From Camillea tinctor (Eukaryota > Ascomycota > Sordariomycetes > Xylariales > Xylariaceae): a DNA stretch of 64,000 nucleotides. Positions 1 to 11,723 of the stretch are shown here, in pieces (the stretch's first letter is position 1; every line of letters starts with the position of its first letter). Position numbers and translations under genes: made by a program. The stretch covers positions 64,617-128,616 of the forward strand of contig MU394135.1 of assembly GCA_022578605.1 (NCBI GenBank), read 5' to 3'. The notes under the pieces were generated by a model that saw only the letters and a list, made by a program, of their open reading frames with translations, made no database searches and was not told the origin of the DNA.

Positions 1-2316
1 CGCCGCCACTCCGCCAACGAAACTAATACGAGCTTTTCACTTCACGATAATACGAAACCCACTACCCTAGATAGACTCTGGACAGTCTACCTTGCATTCA
101 CACGTTCAGTACTACCACTGCGACTGCGACCACCCCCAAACTATTCACCAATTAATTACCACACATATCTCCTTTGGGTGTCGCCCTGGCTTTTTGGTTG
201 CCCCTCTTGAGTGCATAGTCTCTCACTTTATCTCTGTTACCATCTTCTTGACGAAGAAACCGTCCAGTCCCTTCTTTTGAGAGATCTACATCGATCGCCC
301 TATCAAGGAGCGAAAGGCATATTCGGTAGATTATACTTATATAACTTATATCAGGTTGTGTTGCTCTCAACAGGTTTTTTTTTTCTTGGGACACAAGACA
401 TACCAACCACCCTGGTCACACGAGTCACACAGTTCCCGGCGACAAGTTACAACTTAATTGAGTCATTCATACCTTTTAAGGAGTGTCACGAGGTTTTAGT
501 GTGTTGTTTCGCCAATTGCTGCACAGTCGTCATCGTCGCCTCACACACACATATATACATTCTCTCTTCCTTATTTGATCACTTGTTTCCCTCTTTTTGA
601 AATCCCCGTCAAACCCCGGACAGCTGCGCCTTTAGATTTCCGGAGTCTTCGGGTACCACTTATACACACACACAACCCTTACCTATCAACACAGCTCAAC
701 AGCATCATCGACTTGAGGCAAATCTTTTGCTCGGTAGCCTGTTCAGTCTACGCAATCGAAGAATCAACTCGAAGTCTTTCCTTCTTTTTAACTTGCCAAC
801 CCAACAAAATTCCTGGATTTCGCTGGCTCGGGATCCGATCCGTTCTTTGGTCTTCCTGACAGTCCGAAACATCTCTCTATCTGCCGACTATCCGTTTGGA
901 AACGAAACAAAAGGCGTTTGTGAAATACAGCTGACCAGCTGACTCCCATTAATATTTTCCCCCCTCGCGAATATTCTGAATAATATATTTGACATCCCAT
1001 CCATTCGACCGCGTCAGCTGCTCACGCATTAATATTCACAAAACGTCCGGTCGGTCTTTTTTCCCTACTTATCCGTAACGAAGCCAGTCCACGCAACTAC
1101 ATCCACTTGGGACAAGTCAAGCCACGATTTCGATTTCGAGTGCACTGCAAAAGCCTCGGTTCAGTCATTTCTTCAACTTACTTCAGACCTACTAAGACAC
1201 TTTCGTTTCCTTCTCCGTTACAGCCGCAGTCGCAAGTCGCATTCATACGAATAACAATCACTATTTTAAGAAAACTTTATATCTGACTTTTTTTTATCTT
1301 TTTAAGAAATTAAAAAGAGCGAAAAAGAGACAGAAAAGGCAGTTGGTTCGTGTAGGCCCGAGTTTGATATTCGAATTTGGACACCGCAGCAAAGAGGGAT
1401 AAGACATACATACATCAATACGTACAATAACGTATCGATTCCCGACCGACAGCCAACTTTAGCTCATCAGAGTTGGGCAACTGGAGAATTCCCCTGCCGG
1501 TCAAAGCCGATAGGAATTAATAGGTACCTAAGCTAAGCTCTTAAGGTAACCCCCTGTGGTTTTAGTGGTTGTTTAGCCACCTCCTTGGAAAGACGGTCTT
1601 CCCCCCTGTCCTCGGTTTATACCCCCCTGGCCCCTAGGCCCCTAGGCCCCACTACCGTCTCTGCTCAAATCCAGCCCAGCCCAGGCATTTCGCGTCAGCC
1701 GTCGAACTGTGTCGATCTCGCCAAGCGCCACCAGCCCACACCCCAGCCAGCCAGCCCAGTAAGTTGCGCTCCGTTGCGCTCAGCCTCGACCACCTTCACG
1801 TCACACACTTACGCACCCTCTACCGTATTGTGGATCGCCGTGGTGTTCACTAGTTCTGCCACTATCTGCTTCTGATATGATCAGAGACTTCGCCTCGTGA
1901 TACACCATACTTAACATATTCCTTATTCCATCCTTCTTGGGTTCTGTTGTCTCTCTTCTTACCACACCCCCCTAGCACACACTAGTTGGTCGATATATTT
2001 ATTATATTACCAACTTGTCCATCCCTTCCCGTGCACACAACAAGATAACCCTTTTTTTGGTTTTATTTTGTTTCCCCGGATTTGTTCCTTTGGCATTTCC
2101 ATTTATATAGAATTGCTATATACTACCCGCCTTTGCCATCGGACCTCTCCCACCTCGACTTATAACCTCGACATCATCTTGTCTGTCTTACGTAACAACA
2201 TCCCGACTTACATAAGACATCGACATTTACTTATAAACACTTATACCCACTCACACTCATCATACTCACTTACACACACTTACACACTCACACATACATA
2301 CACACATATACACAAC
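1..2316 (+). promoter_or_regulatory. Long pyrimidine-rich promoter/leader of the Pcl-type cyclin gene
   Basis: No supportable ORF is present. The stretch is rich in C/T runs and CA repeats, and the last 55 bases before the ATG at 2317 are almost pure CA/TA repeat. A tandem cccctaggcccctaggcccc lies near 1632. A GTAAGT donor-like site at 1760 followed by a pyrimidine-rich ccccctag acceptor at about 1975 could bound a leader intron. That is inference; RNA reads would settle it. Confidence 0.45.
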
Positions 2317-3495
2317 ATGTCGAGGTTAAGCATGGGTGACCTCAACGCCGCTGCCCTCGAGCAGTTTGTTTACATGCCAGTAAACGGCGCCATGATCTCA
2401 CATCTTGCACGGGCCGCCTGCGATGTCATTCAGTGTGATCCGAACATGATGCCACCACCGACGCAAAACAAGACGCAGTACCCCTCGCCACCGCGGACAC
2501 CCTCGCCCAAGGCCATCCGATGTGACGATAGTGGTCTGCCAACCCTGGAGGAGTTCATTACCCAACTGGTCGTTTCATCTAATGTTCAGGTCCCCACTTT
2601 GATGTCGACGCTGGTCTACCTCACACGGTTAAAGTCGCGACTTCAGCCCATGGCCAAGGGTCTCCGATGCACAACACACCGCATCTTCCTGGCTGCTCTC
2701 ATCCTTTCTGCTAAGTACCTTAACGACAGCTCGCCTAAGAACAAGCACTGGGCCAACTACAGCCACTTGAACTGCGAGAGCTACAGCTTTGGCTTCAGCC
2801 GGACGGAGGTCAACTTGATGGAGAAGCAGCTGCTTTTCCTGCTAGACTGGGAGCTACGGATAACCGAGCAGGACCTGTACCGGGAATTGGAGCCGTTCTT
2901 GGCTCCTATCCGTAGTGATATCGAGGCTAAGCACGCTCGTCGCATGCAGCGCAAGAAGCAGAGGGAAGAGGAGGCTGCGCAGGCCCGTGCTTGGGCTGCC
3001 GAGCAACGGTTCCCGACTCCACCGACGTCGCGGGACAGCTCTCGATCACGACCGCAGGACCGGTTGCCCACACCTCCCACCGAAACGATCCGCCTGGTGC
3101 ACGACATGTCGACTCCACCAGGACTGGCTTACAGCTACAGCTCCTCGGTCAGCAGCAGCAGCAGCGTTTCCTCGTACGCATCGTCGCTCTCATCTCGTCA
3201 GCACTCGCGCTCTTCGACGCCTCTTTCGGACCCGGAGCTCGAGCCCTCCTACGTCACCTACGTGGACGGTTCGCTCTACGAGTCCCCCGTCGAGGTCATG
3301 CTCGAGATGCCCCAGCCGCCGGCGACCGCCGCCTCCAAGGGCTTCTACCGCAAGGAGGGCAAGCAGCTCCTACCCTACGAAATCAGCGCCGACGAGCTCC
3401 GCGAGCTCCAGGACGGAAGCACCAAGGCGAAGCGCGCCCGGATTGCGGGTCGCGGGATGTGGGGTCGCATGTTCGGCAATGTCATGCACTCATGA
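2317..3495 (+). CDS. Pcl1/Pho80-type cyclin, partner of a Pho85-like kinase (392 aa)
   Basis: Single-exon gene. The frame is open back to 2068, but the first ATG in a good context (CACAACATGTCG) is at 2317 and the upstream residues are low-complexity CA-derived sequence, so I start there. Residues about 75-190 form a cyclin box of the Pcl/Pho80 type, with a THRIFLAALILSAKYLND helix (120-137) and MEKQLLFLLDWELRI (168-182). A charged RRMQRKKQREEE stretch (208-219) and a Ser/Pro-rich tail follow, with several proline-directed sites (TPSP, FPTPPT, LPTPPTE, STPP, STPL). Such cyclins direct a Pho85-type CDK in G1 progression, polarity or nutrient signalling. LPTPPTE (250-256) fits a Cdc4 phosphodegron. 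The exact Pcl subtype cannot be fixed without a phylogeny. Confidence 0.88.
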   Translation: MSRLSMGDLNAAALEQFVYMPVNGAMISHLARAACDVIQCDPNMMPPPTQNKTQYPSPPRTPSPKAIRCDDSGLPTLEEFITQLVVSSNVQVPTLMSTLVYLTRLKSRLQPMAKGLRCTTHRIFLAALILSAKYLNDSSPKNKHWANYSHLNCESYSFGFSRTEVNLMEKQLLFLLDWELRITEQDLYRELEPFLAPIRSDIEAKHARRMQRKKQREEEAAQARAWAAEQRFPTPPTSRDSSRSRPQDRLPTPPTETIRLVHDMSTPPGLAYSYSSSVSSSSSVSSYASSLSSRQHSRSSTPLSDPELEPSYVTYVDGSLYESPVEVMLEMPQPPATAASKGFYRKEGKQLLPYEISADELRELQDGSTKAKRARIAGRGMWGRMFGNVMHS

Positions 3496-6400
3496 TTTAC
3501 TCGAGTCAACTATCGCATTTACGAACTCTACTACTTCTTTGTTTTTTTTCTTCGGTCAGTTTTAGCAATGGGGGAGGCATATCGTCATTATCGGCATTAG
3601 CATGATCGCTAGCATTATCATCATCAAACGTCATTTTAGCAAGGAGTTTCGGCGGGGACTTCGTATTCACATTTCATGTTTTTAACGGTCAAAGCAAGGC
3701 ACCCAGTGAAGGGTATTGTGGCGTAGAAAGGGTGCTTTGTAGGTGGGGGGACCGGCGATCATTTTGTGTTTTTTTTATTTTTATTCGGGAGTAGGGATGG
3801 AAAGGAAAGGGAAACTAACTTATTGGGGGTTTCTGACCAAAAAAATGAAGATGAGATGATATTCTATCTTTGCTGTTCTCTCGACTATGGATGAGAGAAA
3901 AGCTTCTACTTTTTTTTTCTGTTCTACTTCAATACAACTGGGAAATGAACATAGGGCATGGTTCCCTGATTCATTTTCACTTATTCAACATCATGTCTGT
4001 TTTTTTGGCCCAAGTCTTGATCTAGATCGCTTAGAGGCAGCATTCGTCTTTTTTTTCTCTTTTGTTAACTTTGTCCTACAATACTAATGGTCACTGATAA
4101 TGGTGTTTTGTGACGGAAATGGGAGGGTACGGGATATGGAATGGAATGGATTGGCATGAATGGGGATTTCTTTCTGGATGGGCACGAAACGCACGAATCC
4201 CCCGATCCCCGAAAATGGAGGATGGATTAGTCATGTCATGTCAGGGTATCATGGATTATTTACGATATGACAGGACAACGGATAACTGGCCCATGAAGGA
4301 AGAGAAGAAAAAAAAAGAAACGAAAAATCTTAGGTAGCATTACTACACTAAAAAAGAAATATACACCTCAAGAAATGAGTGGAATTTTTTACAACTACCA
4401 GAAACGACCTAGGTTGCGAAGGTTGAGCCACCTGAAAAAAAAAGTCCCTTTGGCAACAACAAAAGATCGGTGAGAGAGAATGTGCATGCATGTCAATGCA
4501 AAACTGTGTTGTTGTAGTTAGTAGGTTTAGATAACTGTCCCCACTTGAGGCAACATGTAATAACAATAATCGTAATCATAGTCGAATCGGATCACTTATA
4601 GTAGGGTAATAGAGTAATGCATATACCTAACCTAGGCAGACAGGTAATGTAGGTCCGATATTGAATGACTATTTTCGCCTGCCTGATGGGTTCGTGTCTT
4701 TTTTAGTTGATGACTGGCAAAAAAAAAAAAAAAAAAATCCTAACCTGGTAGTCTATGTGGTAGATATGGGACCGGTAATAATAATACACTACATAATACG
4801 ACGACATATTGGGGCTGGGCGTATAATGTACATGTATACTTATTGTTCGAGAACTCCATCTATATGGATCTCTTCTGATATACGAGAACATAAAACAAAT
4901 AAAAACCTCGGCTTTTGGTTGTTCGGTGTGTCACGGGGGACATTCTTTAGATAACGTAATTTGTGCTTTTGGTGGAATGGAATTTCTTGCCTCTTTTTCT
5001 TTCTTTCTTCGTAATTGTGTACCTTACATCAATACGGTCACATTCGCATTATAGACTCGTATAAATCTGGATTTTATTTATTTATTTCAAAGAGGAGTGG
5101 GTGACCGTTAGAATGTTGTAGGCTTAGTTGTACACTACCCATCGAATCCCTGGCGCAGATCTACAGATCTCAAAGAAGATCTTTCTCACTGCCCAACCCA
5201 GTGGCCTGTGCGTATGAACTTGTCTTTTTGTTATTCGCAGCATGGTATCATCCTCCATTTCTGAGTAACCTAGGGTATAATTCTAACTACGTAGCAAGCT
5301 TATATAATTCGATCATTCGTTGTCTTACGTAGCTCGTCAGACAAGTTAGTTATGTACACTTTTTTTTTTTCGCCTCATTTCCAACTTGGGTATGTGGTGT
5401 TGGTCTACATGCGGGATCGCTGTGTAAGCTTCCCGTCAGCAAAACCCAGATCGCATCGCCTTCTGGGGGGCGGGTGGCTGCTGGCATGGGCATGGTAGCA
5501 AAAGGAATAGGAAACTTCCGAGAACAATGACATCGCCAACAAGAACATAATAACATCACTTTCTCCTTATAGTTTCTTTTCTTTTCTTTTTCTGTTTTCG
5601 TCTTTTGCGAGTTACTTTTCTTTTTCTTTAATAAATCGCCGGGGCCACATGAGCCACGCACTAGGGTCAGTTGGTCACTGTTTTGTGTTTACACGTGTAG
5701 ATATCCCCGAGCCAACAACCTCACATGAGGGATTGAGGAGTTCTGACACGTGCCTCTCGATCTGAACCCTCTGATCCAACAATAACAGCAATAATAATAT
5801 CTAGACAAAATTTCTTTTCACTATGCCCACATGCCCTCTCTTATCACGCCTTTTTACTGTCATGTTCTAACTTGATCGTCTAAGTAAGTACGCAGACATC
5901 CTGCAACTTAGGTACGTCCCCCCTGTCATAGTATAAGGTATGCACATGTACGATCCTATATCCCGTCCGATTATATGCTGCTGCAACCATCTCAACTGCC
6001 TAGATCTCCTATTTTCAATCAAACACATCCTCATTAGCTCTGGTTATACTTAGGTAAAAATAAGTTTACCAAGGTAATGCGATGAGAAGCGAGTCCTAAA
6101 ATAAGTCTAGGTATAATGGCACGTCGGTATCCATTAACCACCTACATTTGTCCCCATCCGCTTTTTAATCTTTACCAATAATAGACACCAAGCAAAAAAA
6201 GTTATGCTTTTTCTTACCCAACTGGATAGATAAGGGGGCGTTATTCCCACTTGGGGTGGCTTCAGCTGCTGACTCATCGTCCAACTTTTCTTGTCTTGCC
6301 CTTACAAAAACTTACAAATTTAGTTGTTAGCGTATGTACAGACCCGTAGTGCTGTGTTAGTGTAGTGTCAATGAACCCTTTTTGAAGAAGGTTTGCGTCT

Positions 6401-9400
6401 CTAATCCATAATGATCCTCCCCCTATTACACCACATCATCCAACGTACACACACCCAACCCATCTAATCTAGTGTGAACTCGCGTGCATGGTTAGAGTTA
6501 GGTATCTAATTTTGAATGTGGTTATTTATTATTATTAGACCTGTTTAGGTTCTTACATATTTTCCGACGCACCCCAGAATTAGCAGGATAAGATGGGATC
6601 TCGTAGGCTACGTTATCTGATTATTTTTATACTATTTAGTTTCTAGTTGTTTTTGGGGCCGCATGAACTAGATTCAATAGTGGTTGGTGGTGGTAGCAAT
6701 AAAGGATTGGCCCCAAAGCAAGTCCGATTTACAAATTCCGTGGGAGCCGCTCTCTTCCTTACAACAACACTAAGCAGAGCTCGAAATAGACAGAGAACCA
6801 AGAAACAATTCTTTCTCATTTCTATATTTCTATCTTTTATAGATCCATCAAAACATCCGCGCTTATTTCATGCGTTAAACGCCAAGTTCGGGAAATCCTC
6901 ATATCTCCTTTAGCCTGTGCAAGTCGATAGGAGGAGCGATTGCACATACACTACACTAATACATAGGACAATTTCCATATCGTTGGTCGGTTGTAATTCG
7001 TTGGGCTCAAGTATATCTAACTGCGCATCCTTTAGATAATTAACCAGGTATCTTGGATCCCATGCCACCTGGACGGCACAGCGAAAAGGAAAAATAAACT
7101 CTACGCACCCGAGGCATGCTGTTGGATCAAGAAAGTATAGTAACCCACCCACTCCCTAGCAGAATGGTCAAAAGTGGATTCATAAGGATATTCATCCTCA
7201 CAGGCGAGTAGGTAGACAGGCAGCCTTCTCAGCCTCGGCCGTCTGCTTCCCTTAGGCACCCCCGGCGGCACTATTTTGCATTTTGCTTTTGCCTTATGTA
7301 CGGCTGCCGGCATCTGGCGTTTTCATAGCTTCTATCATCTTAATCGTAACTCCGTTGTTTGCACGAGCTGAATCAGCTGGGTTTATGGCGTACGTACGTA
7401 GACTAATAAGCTGCGAGATTGGGCGGAATGCGAAAAGAGCGGCTGAGACGAAGAAAAAGTTCACATCATCAAAGTAAGATCGCATATAGGGGCGTGCGCG
7501 CTCAGGCAGAAAGGTAGGTCGACAGACAGAACAACGATTCCTCGTACGTCGCCTGGTTAGCCAGAAATGCGCTCCTCCCTGCCCCAGCAAAAACAATCCG
7601 TCCTTCGCTTCTACGCCGCAAATCGCAGCTGAACGAGGGAAGAAAAAAAAAACCACTAGCTGGGTTATGGACCTGAGGATTTTAGCAAATTCGGGATCGT
7701 TAAGGGTTTTCCGCTCCACCTCGGATGGCGCCAGATCGATTGCCTTTCCGCGTAGCCGAGCAGGAAGACAAGAACAAGACCAGCAAGCCTCCGTAGTCGT
7801 AATCGTCGTCGTGGACGAATGGTCGCCGCGCTTCCTTCCTCCTGTCCCGCACGCGCGCGACAACAGATAGATAGATCCTATACCCCCCTCCCCTCCTCCT
7901 CCGAAGGATTGAGAAGGAGGAACGGCTCCCCGTCGCTAGCTAGGTCGATCGGGCTAGGTTAGGTAGGTAACTCGCTGATGCGGGAACCAACCTCCCTCTC
8001 TACCAATGAGTCATTCATTGATGAAGCTCATTTGTTTTCATCCCGATATTTGCGCTTGAGGTGATGTAGCAATACGACTATTTACGGTCTTAAGGTGAAC
8101 CGAGTCATAGGGCAATTCATTTTTTTTAAGTGAGGGATGAAAAAGACCTGTCGTTCACTTTCTACAGGGGGATAGGGAGTTTCAAAAGGTGGCGCCCTTG
8201 ACGCGTCTTCTAGGAGAAGCTCCCGCGGAAGAACTAGATTGGTCAATGAAGCGCACGGATCGGAAGTTGGGGTTGCCGCCTTACTGTACCTATAGATCGG
8301 GACTCCGTACATCACCATAAGAGTCATGTCTTTTTGGGATGTTCTTTTCCTTGTTCGTTTTCAGTCAGCCCTCAGCCGCATTTCCCTTCCCTTGGGGTTT
8401 TAAAAACCAACAAAACAAATAGACTCCTAATAACCCTTACCTAGCTGGATAGGATTGATTAGGTTAGGTAAGGGGGCCATGGTTTAGTTGTAGTATTATT
8501 GTTAAGCCCCCCAATCCCCCGCTCCCTAACTGACCATGTGGTTTTAAGGGAAACCATACGCTTCGTGCGGATTGGTTGAGATGCGAGGGAAAAGGATCTC
8601 TTACTTATCATGGGTTTTGATCTCTTACTTAGCTTATTTAGTTATAACCCATTGGATGCTTAAGCGCGATGGGGGGTTAGTTCGCCGGAATCGGTTTCGC
8701 GAACGCGGTTGTTCGCAGGTTACTGGATTTAGAGACCAAGTTCTCTGAATAGATCTACGGAAAGTCGGTAACCCTATGTGCATGATGCATGGAAAGCTAT
8801 CTTAACTTGGGGTTTGATGATAGCAGCACTCTAATTTGCTCAAACTGGAGTGAGATGTGGAAATATGCCTAGGTGACAGGTAACCCGCATTTGCATTTTC
8901 TGAAGTAAGCCAGCGGGCAATGATGGTGCGCAGCCAAGGCTCTTTTTAGTAGGAGAACCATGAAACATTGCGCATAATCAGATTTATTGGCTTTTATTAT
9001 CTCCGTAACTATTTGCGCACATTCGAGCTGCGCCAGGAATTACGCTTCGCACATATGTGGACAAATATTGCTGCGGCGGAGGGAGTAGGCAGTCCAGCTG
9101 GCGGTCATATCTTATTACCAAGCAACGAGATCCGATAGTCTTTCGTTATGGCTCAGCACCGTGCTCAGTTAGGTATGGGGTATGGCTCTGGCCCCAGCTG
9201 GGTGCGGTGGCAAGCTTTGCACCGGTTGGCCTAGAGTCGGCGATATTATTCACGATGGAGCCAAAAACTTCGTTTTCGTTTTAAGGTTAATATTGAAAGG
9301 GGTCCGTGGTGCGGACATAGCCTGATGGCTGAAGGCCGGCCGGCTCGTTCTCGGATCAGTTTTACTAACATGGTTCCTTTATTCCCACTCCACTCCGCCG

Positions 9401-10437
9401 CACTACCAAAAATTACCTATTTAGGCTGCTGTGGAAGCATCGTGACTAATACCCTTCTAAGACAAGAAGGAGGAGGAAGCATAGAATACCTAGTCATAGT
9501 CACATAGCACTACAAGATCTTCATGGACCATATAGATAGATCCTTTGGTACATGACCCTTGCAACTTGATATACATTATGCTATAATATCATGTTTATAT
9601 ATATGTATACTATAATATGCGAAGTAATTTGTATAAGCCATTGTCGGTATTTGATACATGAACTGTTGAGTACCCGGAGTGACGGAGTGACATCGGGGTG
9701 GATCGGGGGCGAACCGGGATTTGCTGACAAGCATTGACATTTTACGACATCCGAATATCTGGCTGATATTCGGTAGCTTTTTGAACAAAGCCCTACCGGT
9801 AGTATACCGATTTCTTCCTCAGGTATCTAATCTATCTACCTATTCTCACTGACATGTTTTTGCCTCAAAGCCTGACAGCTGACTCAGCCACCTCCCCGCC
9901 CCCCCTGATGAACCCCTATTATTCGCAAGAGAAGCTTCTCACGATGCGACAATAATCAAGTCCATGGTAACACATCGAATTAATTCCTCAAAAGACGGGC
10001 CCTTATTGGTTGTGAACTCAAATCTGCCTGCATGATCAACCCAAGCCCAAAAGGTGACGTTGATTGGCCTCGGCAGCATGCACAGCCTACCCCAATCCAA
10101 ATACCGACCAAAAGATGCCTCACAAGGTTTGATCTATAGAGGTTACTGGAATTACATTGATCTTGTTCTCCGACAAATTGGACCTAGCGCATTCGCCGCT
10201 TTACCCAGGCTTGGCCCAGTCGGTCCTCAGCTACGTGCCCGGAGCAGCTGTATCTATGCACAACTTTTAAGTACACCTAATAATTATGCAAGGAAAACGG
10301 ACTTCGAGGGAAAACGGAAAGTCCAAACATTATCGTTTAATAAGTATAAATTAGTTAGTTTATTAATACTTATTTATAAAAGAAAGAAAATCTAACTAAA
10401 TCTTGAACTCTCATTGGAAGGATATTTACATGTCGCT
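3496..10437. other. About 7 kb intergenic region without a supportable gene
   Basis: Only short ORFs with no family resemblance, low-complexity runs (a 19-base A run at 4719-4737, CT-rich stretches near 5570-5620) and scattered AGGTAGGT-type motifs (for example near 7955 and 8450). A 189-codon open frame on the minus strand at 7294-7863 shows low-complexity Arg/Thr composition and no recognisable domain, and is probably chance. The first few hundred bases are likely the cyclin 3' UTR. No tRNA-like structure was recognised. Confidence 0.5.
10339..10374. repeat. AT-rich 9-bp inverted repeat just downstream of lys1
   Basis: AATAAGTAT at 10339-10347 is matched by its inverse ATACTTATT at 10366-10374 with an 18-base spacer, in strongly AT-rich sequence about 65 bases past the lys1 stop codon. 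It may be part of the lys1 3' end or the remnant of a small element. Confidence 0.35.
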
Positions 10438-11723
10438 TCATGAGGAGCGTTTCTCGTCTTGAAGCTCTGCAACCTTTTCTCTGTAGATGTTCTCTGCTCG
10501 AGTCCATACACCCTCACTCTTACGACGATCTAGTACCATCAGGCTCGGCAATAGTGATGCTGAAAACTCGTCACTGGCTTCGCGTGCTACTAGGCTCGGG
10601 AGGTGATCAATGCTGATGACTGTCAACTCCGGACCGTCACCATCGACAGCGACCGGTAGTGTGGGTTTCGTGAAGGTGCTGTACTTGGTGTAGACTGGGA
10701 TGGGATTGTTTGGATTGTTCGGGTCAGCGCTAACATCACAGATCACCCGTAGCTTCCTTCCTGGCTCTGACAGCGACTTGAGTGTGGTGAAAGGAGGAAT
10801 TGGGGTGGCGCCGAGGTATACGCAGTTGATGAATATATCAGAGGAGGAAACTTCAGAAAATGGACCCCCAGCTGCTGTCTCTTCCATATCCCATTGTAAT
10901 ATAGAGTCAATGGGAACCCCGGCCGATTTGCACAGATCAACGGCTCCAGTACCGCAACGTCCACGGGCGCCAATAACAATGATACGGGGTGGTTGAGTGG
11001 CGTTCTTAGGAAGAGCTTCAAGAACAGAGGTCTTGACAGATTGAACTAGGGCTGATGCCGAGGCAAATAGAGGGATAGGCCCAAGTAGTGTGCCGGGATG
11101 CAAGAGCTGGTGAGACCAAGCCAGGAGAGCTATAGCGGCACCAGCATAGCCCGCGTAATAGCCAAAGGCAGCGACACGGCGGCCATCTGCGCCGGTCAAG
11201 AACTCAATGTCATAGAGTAACCCGTTTCCGCGAGCAAATCGAGATAGGTAACGATCGGAGCCCTCCTGCTTTTTGTAACAGTGACCGAACTGGATATGAG
11301 CATGACGTAGGGGACCTATTACGGCGGGAATAAATACAAATTAGTCAGGCTCCAACAAGTCTTGTAAGTAGAGTTGGGTGGAAACACCAACTGTCATCTT
11401 CGGGAAGCTCCTTTAGGCCCAAAATAATATTGCCTGAAGGGGCATTGACCCATGAACCTTCGGGTACCAGATTTACACCAACGGCGACGAACTCGTCATC
11501 GCTATAAATACGACCCTGACTCTTCTCAACATTGACAATATAGCCAGCCTGGAGAAGATCTATGGCGGTAGCGGGGGATACTGGAATTCATAATATTTGT
11601 ATGGTTAATTCAGGATCTGGTAATGTTGAAACTCGGAGCATATAGATACGGGTTACACTCACATGGGGAGCGGCGCTCCAAAGGTTTGGTCTCTGAGCGC
11701 AGGTGGAGGGTAGTAGGCAACAT
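10438..11723 (-). CDS. lys1: Saccharopine dehydrogenase (NAD+, L-lysine-forming), 375 aa, three exons
   Basis: Exons (minus strand): 11663-11723, 11392-11580, 10438-11315. They join in phase to 375 residues, the usual length for the family. The enzyme splits saccharopine to lysine and 2-oxoglutarate, the final step of the fungal alpha-aminoadipate pathway. Visible signatures are the N-terminal ERRSPLSPAT (normally E-R-R-S-x-L-T-P), LVPEGSW, GLKELPEDD, the HAHIQFGHCYKK substrate/catalytic region, GRRVAAFGYYAGYAG, and the dinucleotide-binding GARGRCGTGA (199-208), whose Cys matches Cys205 of the yeast enzyme. The second intron has a weak donor (GTTGGT), but it is the only choice that keeps EDDS-PLRHAHIQ in frame. 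No signal peptide is seen; cytosolic or peroxisomal. The last residues are ERSS-like rather than a clear PTS1. No partner gene is adjacent. Confidence 0.93.

Noticed and set aside
2068..2316. Open frame extending the cyclin N-terminus by 83 codons
   Set aside because: The residues are translated CA/TA repeats and pyrimidine leader with no family similarity, and the ATG at 2317 has a better context.
7294..7863. 189-codon open frame on the minus strand
   Set aside because: Low-complexity composition, no domain, no introns that improve it, and lies in a gene-poor region; likely chance.
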